A stretch of DNA of 64,000 nt from Paenibacillus spongiae (GCF_024734895.1 NZ_CP091430.1:7441501-7505500), one strand, 5' to 3'; shown: positions 42,401 to 50,846, counted from the stretch's first letter. Program-made: numbers and translations. Notes: a model not told the origin generated them from the sequence alone.

Positions 42401-43151
42401 CCCCTTCTTTGGTCCGAAAGCTGCCTTCTGCCGCAAGCCGGGCGATCAAGCCGACGATCGCCGGGTCCGCTTCCTTGATCCCGCGAAATAACACCGTGCC
42501 CTCCGGCTCTTGAAACGCCGCAGCCATATCTTTAATGAAATTTCCGGCTATTTCGTCTGCCTCGTAACGTCGTAAATCGATATCCGCGATTTGTGGGGAT
42601 GCGGCTAGCTCGTATGTATGCATCTCCTTGACTAACCGCTCCACGGCCGTCTTCTTACCCGTACCGGCAGCTCCGGCCAATAAGATCACATTCCTCGCTT
42701 TATCCTGGCGTCCGTTCATGTAGCCCTGCTTATATCCGGCAACCAGGTCCCCGATGAAGAGCTGCTGGCCGATAACCTCTTTGTTTATGTTTATCTCCGC
42801 TTTCCGGAACAGCTGATCCAGCTCCTTGGGAGATAATGCGCTCCGCGTCTCTTTCCGGTCTTGAACGGAAAACCCGTCTGCACGGGATTCCGGCCGGGAT
42901 TGAGGATGCCCGGAGAGTGGCGGAGAGGGCGGTGGGCTCTGCCTGGAAGCACTCTCTGTAGACGGGCCTGCGCCCGTGCTTCTGGAGCCGGCTTCATATC
43001 GATATTGCTGCACCGGCTGTTCCGGCGGCACCGGGGCTGTAGGAACTTCTTTCTTTGCGATGAATCCATTATCCCGGACTGATTGAACGATTTGATATTC
43101 TGGAAAAAGAAACTTCAACGTATTCACGATACGTCTCCGGATGATTCTCAT
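39483..43151 (-). CDS. Large multi-AAA protein with three tandem CbxX/CfqX (EccA/SpoVK-like) modules
   Basis: The product has 1222 residues. The ATG at 43151 has GGAGGGGGAG 8 nt upstream. A Pro/Ser/Gln-rich linker (35-110) precedes a divergent AAA domain with a Walker A-like GAAGTGKKT near 160-168 and a ClpB-like helical region to 380. Then three CbxX-type AAA+ modules follow. Their Walker A loops are GNPGTGKTT at about 463, 734 and 1012, and Walker B GGVLFIDEAY (third: GGILFVDEAY) near 521, 792 and 1070. Each also has a GNGRLVRN sensor/arginine-finger segment. Single-module relatives are SpoVK, CbbX and EccA of type VII secretion. It is probably a self-contained ATP-driven remodeller, here paired with two membrane proteins. 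Confidence 0.92.
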   Translation of the reverse strand: MRIIRRRIVNTLKFLFPEYQIVQSVRDNGFIAKKEVPTAPVPPEQPVQQYRYEAGSRSTGAGPSTESASRQSPPPSPPLSGHPQSRPESRADGFSVQDRKETRSALSPKELDQLFRKAEININKEVIGQQLFIGDLVAGYKQGYMNGRQDKARNVILLAGAAGTGKKTAVERLVKEMHTYELAASPQIADIDLRRYEADEIAGNFIKDMAAAFQEPEGTVLFRGIKEADPAIVGLIARLAAEGSFRTKEGVRISAADYFLIFYIDEPADRSSEYGQIPVELASHLPVSILQSIHAAAISSPLDRATMRRIAEILLGQAVNDLLRDTQTKITVEPAVYEALADIAAANKTFGEAVHHWIDKELIAIVSSLRARDEIRRNENVNIKLEKDSFVVQTQSNVIPIRALSFVRQESIDDVLAELNALTGLESVKKFVHELMETVQVNKLRARDGEGSVAMALHMVFTGNPGTGKTTVARLIGRILKSLGLLPQGQLIEVSRQDLVGQYVGSTAMKTMAKVNEALGGVLFIDEAYTLARHDHDTFGVEAIDTIVKAMEDHRGNLVVVLAGYTQEMEVFLRSNPGLRSRFPFIVEFPDYKAADMLEIMIRMATANGFRIEADAYEGLTELFDQRQIPGRNDSGNGRLVRNLFEEAVRKQATRIGGQMTEADPDLQLLVQADFGIGEKEAFNIENELAGIVGLDKVKTFVRTLEKQLIVDRRRKEAGIHVDTGQTLNMIFSGNPGTGKTTMARLLAGMLRSMGYLKKGHLVEVDRSDLVGEYVGQTANKTKLVVESALGGVLFIDEAYALAQDGVQGGGFGKEAIDTLVRLIELHKDNLVVILAGYTEDMQRFVQVNPGLSSRFPLQIEFPDYAAEEMQRIASIMVKARGFILTPEVPGLLATYFNEKQIPGKKDGGNGRLVRNTLEEAIRKQAERLADHPDIVTDKLNELTAEDFGLAADSGAAGNRADALRALDSVVGLTSVKEFVRSLSAQIEVAKRRQEMGLPMASAQTLHMVFKGNPGTGKTTIARILAKRFKELGVIKADTLIETDRSGLVAGYVGQTALKTREVIERALGGILFVDEAYALAEGDQFGQEAIDTLVKAMDDYRDRLIVILAGYDEDMERFLDRNAGLRSRFPNIITFPDYSEEEMLQIANLLVKAQGYVIAREAEAKLLSLLATYRGDITAGNGRLVRNLVEKAIRSHALRISMKANATAEELSALLPEDIEG

Positions 43152-43293
43152 ATTTCCTGCTCCCCCTCCTGCAGCTGCCAAGGCAATTCTATTTTTCCTA
43201 TATTATACTATTCTCCCACGACTTTTTGCTCAGATCTATACATTAATCGTAAAATTTCGCCTATTTATGATAGGATTCACCTCTTCTTCATCG

Positions 43294-43334
43294 AAAAAAG
43301 GCAGATGCGCCCGAAGGTACGCTCTGCCTTTTTT
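43294..43334. terminator. Bidirectional terminator
   Basis: AAAAAAGGCAGA pairs with TCTGCCTTTTTT with a 17-nt loop, giving U-runs on both strands. It lies 47 nt past the stop of the dioxygenase-like gene on the minus strand and upstream of the AAA gene. Confidence 0.85.
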
Positions 43335-43380
43335 AATTACGCCTGCCTGTTGCAGGTTTATATGTCATCCATTCCGATGC

Positions 43381-44373
43381 CTATTCATCCTTCTTCTGAA
43401 CGATCGGCATCATCATCCCATCGTCCATCCCCATCATTCTTACGCTATCGGAGCTGTCATCCCCGTCGAACAGGAACACTTCGGTACCGTAAGCAGGCTC
43501 GGCATAAGGATGATGGGTTGTTCCCCTTGCTAATATTTGACGGTAGTTGCCCGAGTCTCCTTCATAACCGTCATGATCCCACGGAACCCATGAACGCGCA
43601 TTGCAGTAATGACAAACATAAGAACGGCGGTACCGGTCCGTCGTCCGATTCGGGAAGGAACGGTGAAACAGATGCGAATGAAAGAACAGCACATCCCCCG
43701 CTTTCATCGGCACCGAAATCGGAGGCGGATATTGGGCAACAACCTTGGACAGGGTGTTGACCTCATCGTCGATATGACTGACGTTCTCGACCGCAGTCAA
43801 ATCAACGAAGGCATCGACGGCATGGACATTGCCCCCGCCATGACCGGCCGGAGGGTAGATCGGTTCATGGTTCGAACCCGGCGCCACCCATAGGCAGCCG
43901 TTCTCCTCATCGACTTCCTCAAGCGCGATCCAAGCTCCGATCAGGGTGTCCGGATGCGTCTTGATATAATAAGAATCCTGATGCCACCCTTGCCCTCCCC
44001 TGCCCGGAGGATTAAGGAACATCATCGATTGCAGCGCATATACATCCGGGCCGATCAGAGCCTCGATCACATCGAGAACGCGCGGATTGAGCATGCCCCG
44101 CTCCGCATCCGCATTCACCCTGGACAGCATATGAACGCGCGTCGCGCTGGCGAATTCCCCATCCAAGGGATTGTCCCCCGGTGCGTCCTTCTTATCCGAT
44201 TTGATCCCCAGTCTCTGCTCTTCGGCAAGATTAAACAGCATGCCGACATCATCCTTGGACAGCAATCCCTCTACCTTCAGAAATCCATCCCGGTGATACT
44301 GCGCATATTCCTTAACGCCAACCAAGTGACGGTCTTGGTGCTCCCGCGATTTTGGCGTATAGCTCTTCCCCAT
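43381..44373 (-). CDS. Phytanoyl-CoA dioxygenase (PhyH)-family Fe(II)/2-oxoglutarate oxygenase
   Basis: The product has 330 residues. The iron ligands are in GQGWHQDSYYIKTHPDTL (H and D) and the distal His in GDVLFFHSHLFHRSFPNRTTDRYRRSY, which also supplies the 2-oxoglutarate Arg. Related enzymes hydroxylate phytanoyl-CoA or ectoine-type small molecules; the substrate here is unknown. The C-terminal tail is Met/Asp-rich (RMMGMDDGMMMPIVQ). AAGGAGGA precedes the ATG. It is monocistronic with a strong terminator, and distinct from the mannan locus upstream. Confidence 0.92.
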   Translation of the reverse strand: MGKSYTPKSREHQDRHLVGVKEYAQYHRDGFLKVEGLLSKDDVGMLFNLAEEQRLGIKSDKKDAPGDNPLDGEFASATRVHMLSRVNADAERGMLNPRVLDVIEALIGPDVYALQSMMFLNPPGRGGQGWHQDSYYIKTHPDTLIGAWIALEEVDEENGCLWVAPGSNHEPIYPPAGHGGGNVHAVDAFVDLTAVENVSHIDDEVNTLSKVVAQYPPPISVPMKAGDVLFFHSHLFHRSFPNRTTDRYRRSYVCHYCNARSWVPWDHDGYEGDSGNYRQILARGTTHHPYAEPAYGTEVFLFDGDDSSDSVRMMGMDDGMMMPIVQKKDE

Positions 44374-44487
44374 CTTCGATTCCTCCTTCGATATAATCGG
44401 CAGTCTATTCGCTAACGCTGTATAAGGCTCTCACAACATGAATCCAACGGTTATTCGATTCGATAACCATGCCGTGCTGCCATGCAG

Positions 44488-44663
44488 CCGGACATAGGAT
44501 CCGTTATACCCTGCAAGGGAGTTTTGGCGTATGTTGCGGACCTGAGAGCCCTTATCGCAGCCAAAACGCCCCCAAATGGATGATCCCGATCCATATAACG
44601 GATCTAATGTCCGCAATCAAAGAAGATCGACCGAATTTCGGCGAATAACGAATCCCATGTCCG
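44488..44663. repeat. Repeat arms of the type GGACATNNGATNCGTTAT, with a nested long hairpin
   Basis: GGACATAGGATCCGTTATA at 44490-44508 pairs with the reverse complement at 44594-44613 (one or two mismatches). A third related arm, ATAACGAATCCCATGTCC, starts at 44645 in the same orientation as the second. Between them a GTTTTGGC/GCCAAAAC stem (44521-44528 with 44570-44577) forms a further hairpin. The block fills most of the 311-bp gap between the PhyH and mannanase genes. It looks like an intergenic repeat element and may also end the mannan operon. Confidence 0.65.
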
Positions 44664-44684
44664 TAATGGCATCTTGCTCCAATC

Positions 44685-45737
44685 CTACTCCTCCAAACGG
44701 TAGGATCGCAAGTCCGGCAGAAGCTCCTTCGTGATGACATAAGGATGATTGTACATTTTGTTCAGCATGAAAGCTTCCGTATATTCCTCGGAGTATACGA
44801 TCCGGTCCTGATCCTTCTTCCATATAAAATCGCCGTACCACGTACAGAACCATGCCCACGGTATGCCATCCTGAACCAGTTGATCGGGGTCGGGAATCGG
44901 TCCGTTCTCCGACAGGGCAACGATTTTGTCCGCCTCGGTACTATAGGAGATCGCCGTATTGAATCGTTCGGCTTGCGAGGAATAGTCTCTGGCCGGGCCA
45001 TACACGTCTTCCCCGATAATATCGACATACTCGTCCCCCGGATACCAATCGCGATGCTGCCCGTTCCATACCCAGATCAGATGATTGAGACGATGATAAT
45101 GAGTCATCCGTTCGTACATCAGCTTCCACAGCTTGATACATGGCTCCGGCCCCTTCGCGCCCCACCAGAACCAGGCTCCCGACGCCTCGTGCAGCGGCCG
45201 CCATAGAACCGGAATATCCTCGTCCTGCAGCCGTTTCAATAGTCCGGATATGGCATCGATATCGCGGATGAGCAGCCGATACGCTTCGGAAGAAGGATCG
45301 TTCATCGCTTGCTCCAAATCGAAGGTCGTCGCATTGGTATAGAACCCGCTGTGCCAGAAACGGTCGGGCGCCTGATCGATCAATTCCTTGGGAGCGTTCC
45401 AATGCCAGCAGAACGTGACGATACCCCCGTCCTTTCCCCATTGGATGGCCAAATCCGTGTCCTGACCGACCGTTCCTCGTTCGACGCGGGACGGGGAGTC
45501 ATTCATGAAGTCAAATCCGCAGACGGCGGGACGCTTGCCCGTCTGTTCATAGATCATGTCGATTTCCGGCATCGTATTCACGCCGATCTGCTGTCCTGCA
45601 AGAATCCGTCGGCCGTAGATGTCGCATAGATAGGCCATTAACCGCTTCGCATTGTCCGTGGCGTTCGCATTAATCAGCTTAGGTTCTGCTTGAAATCGAC
45701 TGCCGTTATGTATTGCGTCCTCATAATTTTTTTGCAT
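44685..45737 (-). CDS. GH26 beta-mannanase / mannobiohydrolase-like, intracellular
   Basis: The product has 350 residues. GH26 signatures are visible: RILAGQQIGVN, a GFDFMND core, and VTFCWHWNAPKE. The acid/base E184 is in LWRPLHEASGAWFWWGAKGPE and the nucleophile E277 in IVALSENGPIPD. There is no signal peptide, so it acts on imported oligosaccharides in the cytoplasm. The start is ATG at 45737 or a GTG three codons earlier. It is the last gene of the mannan-type locus, 139 nt beyond the GH2 gene and behind a terminator-like hairpin, so a separate or readthrough transcript is possible. Confidence 0.93.
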   Translation of the reverse strand: MQKNYEDAIHNGSRFQAEPKLINANATDNAKRLMAYLCDIYGRRILAGQQIGVNTMPEIDMIYEQTGKRPAVCGFDFMNDSPSRVERGTVGQDTDLAIQWGKDGGIVTFCWHWNAPKELIDQAPDRFWHSGFYTNATTFDLEQAMNDPSSEAYRLLIRDIDAISGLLKRLQDEDIPVLWRPLHEASGAWFWWGAKGPEPCIKLWKLMYERMTHYHRLNHLIWVWNGQHRDWYPGDEYVDIIGEDVYGPARDYSSQAERFNTAISYSTEADKIVALSENGPIPDPDQLVQDGIPWAWFCTWYGDFIWKKDQDRIVYSEEYTEAFMLNKMYNHPYVITKELLPDLRSYRLEE

Positions 45738-45820
45738 CTCCTGCACTCCTCGTCCTCGTTAGATTTATGCACGCCCCATGATGAAGCACCCAAGTGATTC
45801 TTCCCGTTATAACGAAAGAA

Positions 45821-45853
45821 GGGGCAGACGAATGCTTGCATTCCGCCTGCCCC
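45821..45853 (-). terminator. Partial terminator between the beta-mannosidase and mannanase genes
   Basis: A GGGGCAG/CTGCCCC stem with a mostly paired interior (ATGC/GCAT) is followed on the minus strand by CTTCTTTC, 33 nt beyond the GH2 stop. The partly U-rich tail suggests incomplete termination. Confidence 0.65.
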
Positions 45854-45885
45854 CTCATCATGCTGCTGGCCGCAAGCATCACCCG

Positions 45886-48348
45886 CTAGTTGGCCGTATT
45901 ATACAAGCTCCGCAGCAGCAATTGATCTTGGAGCTGTTCTTTGGTCAGCTGCGAGGATAGGCTTGATTTCAAGACGGTTACCTCTTTCGGGGCATTCGCC
46001 GAAACATCGAAGTAATTGTCGCTGAAGCGGCAATCCGCATCGCGCAATTTCAATTCCACGAATTTGGCGAACGCCTGACCCTCTACGCGAATATGGAAGG
46101 CATCCGCTTCTTCATAGACGGTCGCCGTCAGATTCGGATCGGCAAACTCGAAGTGCTTCGGCTTCACGAACAGAACGGTCCCCTCGCTTACGATATCCCC
46201 TTCCCGCTTCAACGAGAACTCGAAATACGAGGATCTTAGACGGTCATGGTCCGCGAGCTGCTGTGCAAAGTCGAACTCAATCGCCTTCACGCTGCTTAGA
46301 CGGTCCACGTTCATTTCCATGGAGCCTTGCTCCAGGACAGCCGATCCCGCATCCCGAAGCTTCCACTCCAGTAGAGCCGGGACAGCATCCGGCGATTCGT
46401 TCGAGACATGCAGCTCAACCTTCGTGCCCGTCTCCATAGCCGAAACCAGGAGCGGATTAAAGAACCGCTTGGACGCATAATGCAGCGCCTTCCACCTTCC
46501 GAACGAATCGATGCTCGACCAGGAAGCGACCGGCCAGCAGTCGTTGAGCTGCCAGTAGATCGCCCCCATGCATCTGCCGCGATGCCGGCGCCAGTGCTCG
46601 ACGCCGTATTTGATGGCATCCGCCTGCAGAAGCTGGGATACATAGACAAGCGAGTCCAGATCCTTCGGATACAAGTAGTTCTCCGAGATTTGCGACAAGA
46701 TTTTCCCGTTGCCCCCCGGACATCTCTGATGCTGCTCCATAATATACGAGAATACGTTGCGGTCTCCCGGCTCCGTGAACGATTCGATCGTCTTCAGCTC
46801 CGGGAAGGACTGGAAGCCGAACTCGGAACAAAAGCGGAAGTAATAGTCGCGGTATGCGGTAAACGGCGTCGTTCCATGCCATACTTCCCAGTAATGAACA
46901 TCGCCGCGGTCCGGATCGTTCGGCTTATCGAAGCTGCCTCCCGACGAAGGCGAGGCTGGCCAATAGAACTGGTTCGGATCATGCTCCTTGACGACTTCCG
47001 GAAGCAGAATCTCGAACTGCTTCAAATAGTCGAAACGCAGCTTAGGCGTCTTCGGGAAGCCCCAGTCCGCCCAACCAAGCTCCAGCTCGTTGTTGCCGCA
47101 CCACAGTCCGAGCGAAGCGTGATGACGGATTCGGCGGATATTATCGATCGCTTCCTGACGGATCGTCTCGGCGAACGCGTCATTCATATCGTACACGGCG
47201 CAGGAGAACATGAAGTCCTGCCAGACGATCAAGCCGTACTCATCGCACAAGTCGAAGAAGTAATCTTCCGGATAAATGCCGCCGCCCCAGACGCGGATCA
47301 TGTTGTGATTGGCGGCTACGCAATCCTGGATAAGCCGCTGCGTCTTCTCCCGGCTGCAGCGGCTCAGCACGTTATCCTCGGGAATGTAATTGCCGCCCAT
47401 GCTGAAAATCGCTTCCCCGTTGATGACGACTTCGAACGATTCACCCCATTCGTCAGGCTCCTGGCGCACCGTTATCGTGCGCAGACCGATCCGTTTGACT
47501 TGACGGTCAAGTAGGGTGCCTTCCTTCTTCAATGCAATCTCCACATCGTACAGCGGCTGCTTGCCATAACCGTTCGGCCACCAGATTTGCGGGTCCTTGA
47601 TCGCGATTGAAATCGTCGATTTCTGCTGTTCTACGGTTGCCGTGCCACTCAGCGTGCGGCCATTCGGCTCCGTGACGAGAACTTCGATCTCCAGCTGCCC
47701 GCCGGACCAGTTATCCGGCTGAACGGCCACGTCCAGCACAACCTTGCCTTCGCCATGATGCTGCGTCATATATACATCCTGAAGACGCGCTTCGGAGAAC
47801 GTCTGGATATAAATATTTCGCCAGATCCCCGCATCCGGGACGACGGGACCCCAATCCCAGCCGAACATATAGTGCGCCTTGCGCAAATGGGCAAACGGCA
47901 TATCGTTCAAATTAACCGTCCACAGATCGTTAACCGCGTTCTTCTCGTGAATATATTTGACCGGGGAGCGGAAGAGAATATGAATGTCGTTTGCGCCTGT
48001 CCGGATGTACGGTTTGATGTCGAATTCATAGGTGCGGTGCATATTATCCGTCGTCGCGATCAGGGTGTCATTGATTCTTACTTCGCTGAGCGTATCCAAC
48101 CCTTCGCAAACAAGCAGCACCTTGTCTTGAGCGAGCAGGTCGGCATCCACCGTGAATTGCCGCCGGTATTCATAATCATGCTTGGCAGCCTCGGTCGTAT
48201 GCTTGTCGTTATCGCGGTAGAAAGGATCGTCCAGCATCCCCAGATTCAGCATATCGGCCACGACGGATCCCGGGACCTGCCCGGTTAACCAATCCGCGTC
48301 GGTGGTCTTCTTGAATGCCCACTGTCCGTTTAAGCTTAGTTTATTCAA
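45886..48348 (-). CDS. GH2 beta-mannosidase
   Basis: The product has 820 residues, the usual length. The N-terminal sugar-binding domain (1-190) has FGWDWGPVVPDAGIWRNI. An immunoglobulin-like domain and the TIM barrel follow, with IRVWGGGIYPEDYFFDLCDEYG. The acid/base E421 is in LWCGNNELELG and the nucleophile E509 in FRFCSEFGFQSFP. The MFGWDWGP plus NNELELG pattern is typical of mannosidases rather than galactosidases. It removes terminal mannose from beta-1,4-mannooligosaccharides in the cytoplasm. The start is TTG at 48348 with GAGGAG 10 nt upstream. Confidence 0.95.
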   Translation of the reverse strand: MNKLSLNGQWAFKKTTDADWLTGQVPGSVVADMLNLGMLDDPFYRDNDKHTTEAAKHDYEYRRQFTVDADLLAQDKVLLVCEGLDTLSEVRINDTLIATTDNMHRTYEFDIKPYIRTGANDIHILFRSPVKYIHEKNAVNDLWTVNLNDMPFAHLRKAHYMFGWDWGPVVPDAGIWRNIYIQTFSEARLQDVYMTQHHGEGKVVLDVAVQPDNWSGGQLEIEVLVTEPNGRTLSGTATVEQQKSTISIAIKDPQIWWPNGYGKQPLYDVEIALKKEGTLLDRQVKRIGLRTITVRQEPDEWGESFEVVINGEAIFSMGGNYIPEDNVLSRCSREKTQRLIQDCVAANHNMIRVWGGGIYPEDYFFDLCDEYGLIVWQDFMFSCAVYDMNDAFAETIRQEAIDNIRRIRHHASLGLWCGNNELELGWADWGFPKTPKLRFDYLKQFEILLPEVVKEHDPNQFYWPASPSSGGSFDKPNDPDRGDVHYWEVWHGTTPFTAYRDYYFRFCSEFGFQSFPELKTIESFTEPGDRNVFSYIMEQHQRCPGGNGKILSQISENYLYPKDLDSLVYVSQLLQADAIKYGVEHWRRHRGRCMGAIYWQLNDCWPVASWSSIDSFGRWKALHYASKRFFNPLLVSAMETGTKVELHVSNESPDAVPALLEWKLRDAGSAVLEQGSMEMNVDRLSSVKAIEFDFAQQLADHDRLRSSYFEFSLKREGDIVSEGTVLFVKPKHFEFADPNLTATVYEEADAFHIRVEGQAFAKFVELKLRDADCRFSDNYFDVSANAPKEVTVLKSSLSSQLTKEQLQDQLLLRSLYNTAN

Positions 48349-48394
48349 AAGTATGCTTCTCCTCTCAAACTATCTAAATTGAACGATTGATTTG

Positions 48395-48498
48395 ACACAA
48401 TCCGCTACGCAGGCAGAATGCTCTTCCGATCGCTGTTGTTCCCGGATTTCTTTGAATCAACGTGAATAGGTTAAAATCCGGGAACAAAGGCGACCGCT
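48395..48498 (+). repeat. Dispersed ~104-bp repeat, copy 2
   Basis: This copy matches copy 1 (38078-38180) in inverted orientation. It contains a perfect 14-bp stem TTGTTCCCGGATTT/AAATCCGGGAACAA around 48436-48486 and lies in the 168-bp gap between the GH2 and GH4 genes. Confidence 0.85.
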
Positions 48499-48516
48499 GA
48501 CGCATTTTATCTATCT

Positions 48517-49803
48517 CTATTTGAACTGCGGCAGGACATCCTCGTGAATGCTCATCAATTCCCGGATCGCCAGGAGAGCCTGCTTCTTGTCTTCGATAGC
48601 CGGATCGAGCATAACGGCTTCTTCCACCATCGCCCGGTCTCCGTTCACCGCGGCATCGGCAACCAAGCTATGAACGGCCGATACGTTGGCGCACAGCTCG
48701 CCTACCGGATCAGGCAGCGCGTCGATTCGGGCTCCTTGAAGCTGACCGTCCTTCACATATGCCGGAACTTCCACGATCGCCCCTTCAGGAAGATTGGAGA
48801 TGAAGCCTTTGTTGGCGATGTTGACCATATCCAGCTTGAGCGGCGTTCCGTGAACGAGCGCATCGATAACGAGCCCCGGACGTTCCCACGATCTTCCCTG
48901 CATGAGAGGCAGCCACGGTCCTGTGCCGGCGGCGGCGGCTTCCATCATGCGGATCCGCTCTTCGCGTTCTTCCGGATTGCCGTGATAGCCATGGGCGCTC
49001 GCCGGAAAGGAGAGGTCGTACGGCAGAAATTCGCCGGTATGGGAATCGCCGGCAAGCGGCAGCCAGCCGTATTGATCGAACCATTTTCTCGACCGCTTAT
49101 TCCAGGGCCATGCACCTTTCTCGATCGCTTGGCGGACTTGCGGCAGCAAATCTTCACCGCTTTGCTTGTCGCGGACCGACAACAGCCAGCTGAAATGGTT
49201 TAGCCCCCCGCTGACGATATCCAGCTCGTGCTGATTGCGTCCGAGCCATTCCCCGATTTGCTCGTAGCCGTCGATTCCCCCGTTCGCCACGTTGCAGAAG
49301 CCCGCCGCCCGAATGGACGTATGCCGGGTAATGGCCGTCATGACGCGCGGCAATGGATTCGATACGTTAAACAGCCACGCTTGCGGACATAGTCGTTCCA
49401 TATCCTTGGCGATATCGAGCATTAACGGAATGGCACGCAGCGCATAGGAGATGCCCCCCACGCCGCCGCACTCGCTCGTAATCTCATTCAGTCCGTATTT
49501 CTCAATGACGGCCCGGTCCATGGCATACCGTTTGACAATGCCGACCGCTACCGACGTGCTGACGTAATCGGCACCGCGCAGTGCCTCTTCCCGGCTCGTC
49601 GTCGCTTCGATCAGCATGTCCACGCCTTGCTCTTCCGCCATGCGGCGGGCGATCCCCGCCATCGTTTCCGCCATCTTCCCGTTCACGTCCATCAGCACCA
49701 AATGGCTGCCGGGGAACTTCCGCTCCACGATCAAATCGTATAGCAGCCCCATGCTGAATACGTAACTCCCTGCGCCAATCATAGCGATTTTCGGATGTCT
49801 CAT
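48517..49803 (-). CDS. GH4-family NAD/metal-dependent glycosidase
   Basis: The product has 428 residues. The NAD-binding start is KIAMIGAGSYVFSMGLLYDLI. The GH4 metal and catalytic residues are visible: NVSNPLPRV (N149), FCNVANGG (C170) and GLNHFSW (H203). GH4 enzymes use NAD+ and Mn2+ with a redox elimination mechanism and can act on alpha- or beta-linked, phosphorylated or free sugars; specificity is not deducible. AGGAGG precedes the ATG. It lies between the second permease pair and the GH2 gene and probably trims an intracellular oligosaccharide side chain. Confidence 0.92.
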   Translation of the reverse strand: MRHPKIAMIGAGSYVFSMGLLYDLIVERKFPGSHLVLMDVNGKMAETMAGIARRMAEEQGVDMLIEATTSREEALRGADYVSTSVAVGIVKRYAMDRAVIEKYGLNEITSECGGVGGISYALRAIPLMLDIAKDMERLCPQAWLFNVSNPLPRVMTAITRHTSIRAAGFCNVANGGIDGYEQIGEWLGRNQHELDIVSGGLNHFSWLLSVRDKQSGEDLLPQVRQAIEKGAWPWNKRSRKWFDQYGWLPLAGDSHTGEFLPYDLSFPASAHGYHGNPEEREERIRMMEAAAAGTGPWLPLMQGRSWERPGLVIDALVHGTPLKLDMVNIANKGFISNLPEGAIVEVPAYVKDGQLQGARIDALPDPVGELCANVSAVHSLVADAAVNGDRAMVEEAVMLDPAIEDKKQALLAIRELMSIHEDVLPQFK

Positions 49804-49847
49804 TATCGGTTTCCTCCTGTAGTAAGCATCTATATATGGCAGGGGCT

Positions 49848-50846
49848 TTACCCAACTACGCCCGAACGCTCGACACTCTCGACGAAATAGCGCTGGACGA
49901 ACAAATACAATACGATAAGCGGCAGGATGGCAAGCAAAATGCCTGTATCCACGACCATGGCCACATGATTCGGATCGGGCTCTGCGCCCGGACTGGCGAT
50001 CATCAAGGCATTATTGATATATGCCGAAGCATGCGCCGGCAGCGATGCGATTTTATTCGACAGCAGCTCGGCTTCGCCCATGAAGAGCGACGTATAGAAG
50101 GTGTCGTTGTACTGCCATACGAACGCAAACAGCATGACCGTAATCAGAGGCGCGGTTGCGTTGGGCAGCATGATCCGGAAGAAGGTTTTGAAACCTCCCG
50201 CGCCATCGATAAGGGCCGCTTCCTCGATTTCTTTCGGAAGTCCCTTGAAGAATTGTCTGAAAATATAAATATACAAGCCCGACTTCAAGCCGTTGGCCGT
50301 CATCGACGTAATGATCGATGGCGTCAAGGTATTGATGGTATTCACGCCGTCTTTCCCGGTAAACAAATGGATGATCCCCATAATATCGAAGTTCCGGAAG
50401 TGAAGGTACATCGGCACCATCAACGTGCTCGTCGGAATCAGAATGGTCAAGATGACCAGCATGAACAACACATTGCTGCCAGGGAACGAGAAACGGGCGA
50501 AGCCGTAACCGGCCATTGCGCATGAAGCCGCCTGCAGCAGCATCGTGAGCACGACGTATAGCAAGGTGGTGCCGAGCGCCGGAAAGAAATTCAATACTTC
50601 GGCGGCCATCTTGATGTTATCCCACGTGAAATGCTGCGGAACCAAGAATATCGTCGGATTATAAATGTCTTGTTTATCCATGATCGCAACCGATATCTTC
50701 AGCAGGATCGGATAGATGATAATGAATGAAATCCCGATGATAATGACATAGCGGAACAGCGACCACAGCCATGCGGCCGACTTCGTTCTTACGCGGTTTG
50801 TCCGGTACATCAATTCTGTTTGCTGCTGCATCTTCGCAGGTGTCAT
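49848..50846 (-). CDS. Carbohydrate ABC transporter permease (MalG type), pair 2
   Basis: The product has 332 residues. The ATG at 50846 has AAGGAG 11 nt upstream; the longer frame lacks membrane-protein character and overlaps the upstream gene. The N-terminal cytoplasmic segment is followed by six membrane segments. The EAA loop is EIEEAALIDGAGGFKTFFRIMLPNATAP. It partners the MalF-type permease 26 nt upstream. The two probably work with the lipoprotein binding protein 61349-62725, the only normal-length binding protein in the locus. Confidence 0.93.
   Translation of the reverse strand: MTPAKMQQQTELMYRTNRVRTKSAAWLWSLFRYVIIIGISFIIIYPILLKISVAIMDKQDIYNPTIFLVPQHFTWDNIKMAAEVLNFFPALGTTLLYVVLTMLLQAASCAMAGYGFARFSFPGSNVLFMLVILTILIPTSTLMVPMYLHFRNFDIMGIIHLFTGKDGVNTINTLTPSIITSMTANGLKSGLYIYIFRQFFKGLPKEIEEAALIDGAGGFKTFFRIMLPNATAPLITVMLFAFVWQYNDTFYTSLFMGEAELLSNKIASLPAHASAYINNALMIASPGAEPDPNHVAMVVDTGILLAILPLIVLYLFVQRYFVESVERSGVVG

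Noticed and set aside
43083-43760. Plus-strand frame of 225 codons over the AAA/dioxygenase boundary
   Set aside because: It spans a bidirectional terminator and antisense to two real genes.
46408-47514. Plus-strand frame of 368 codons within the beta-mannosidase gene
   Set aside because: Antisense shadow; the minus-strand frame carries the GH2 catalytic residues.
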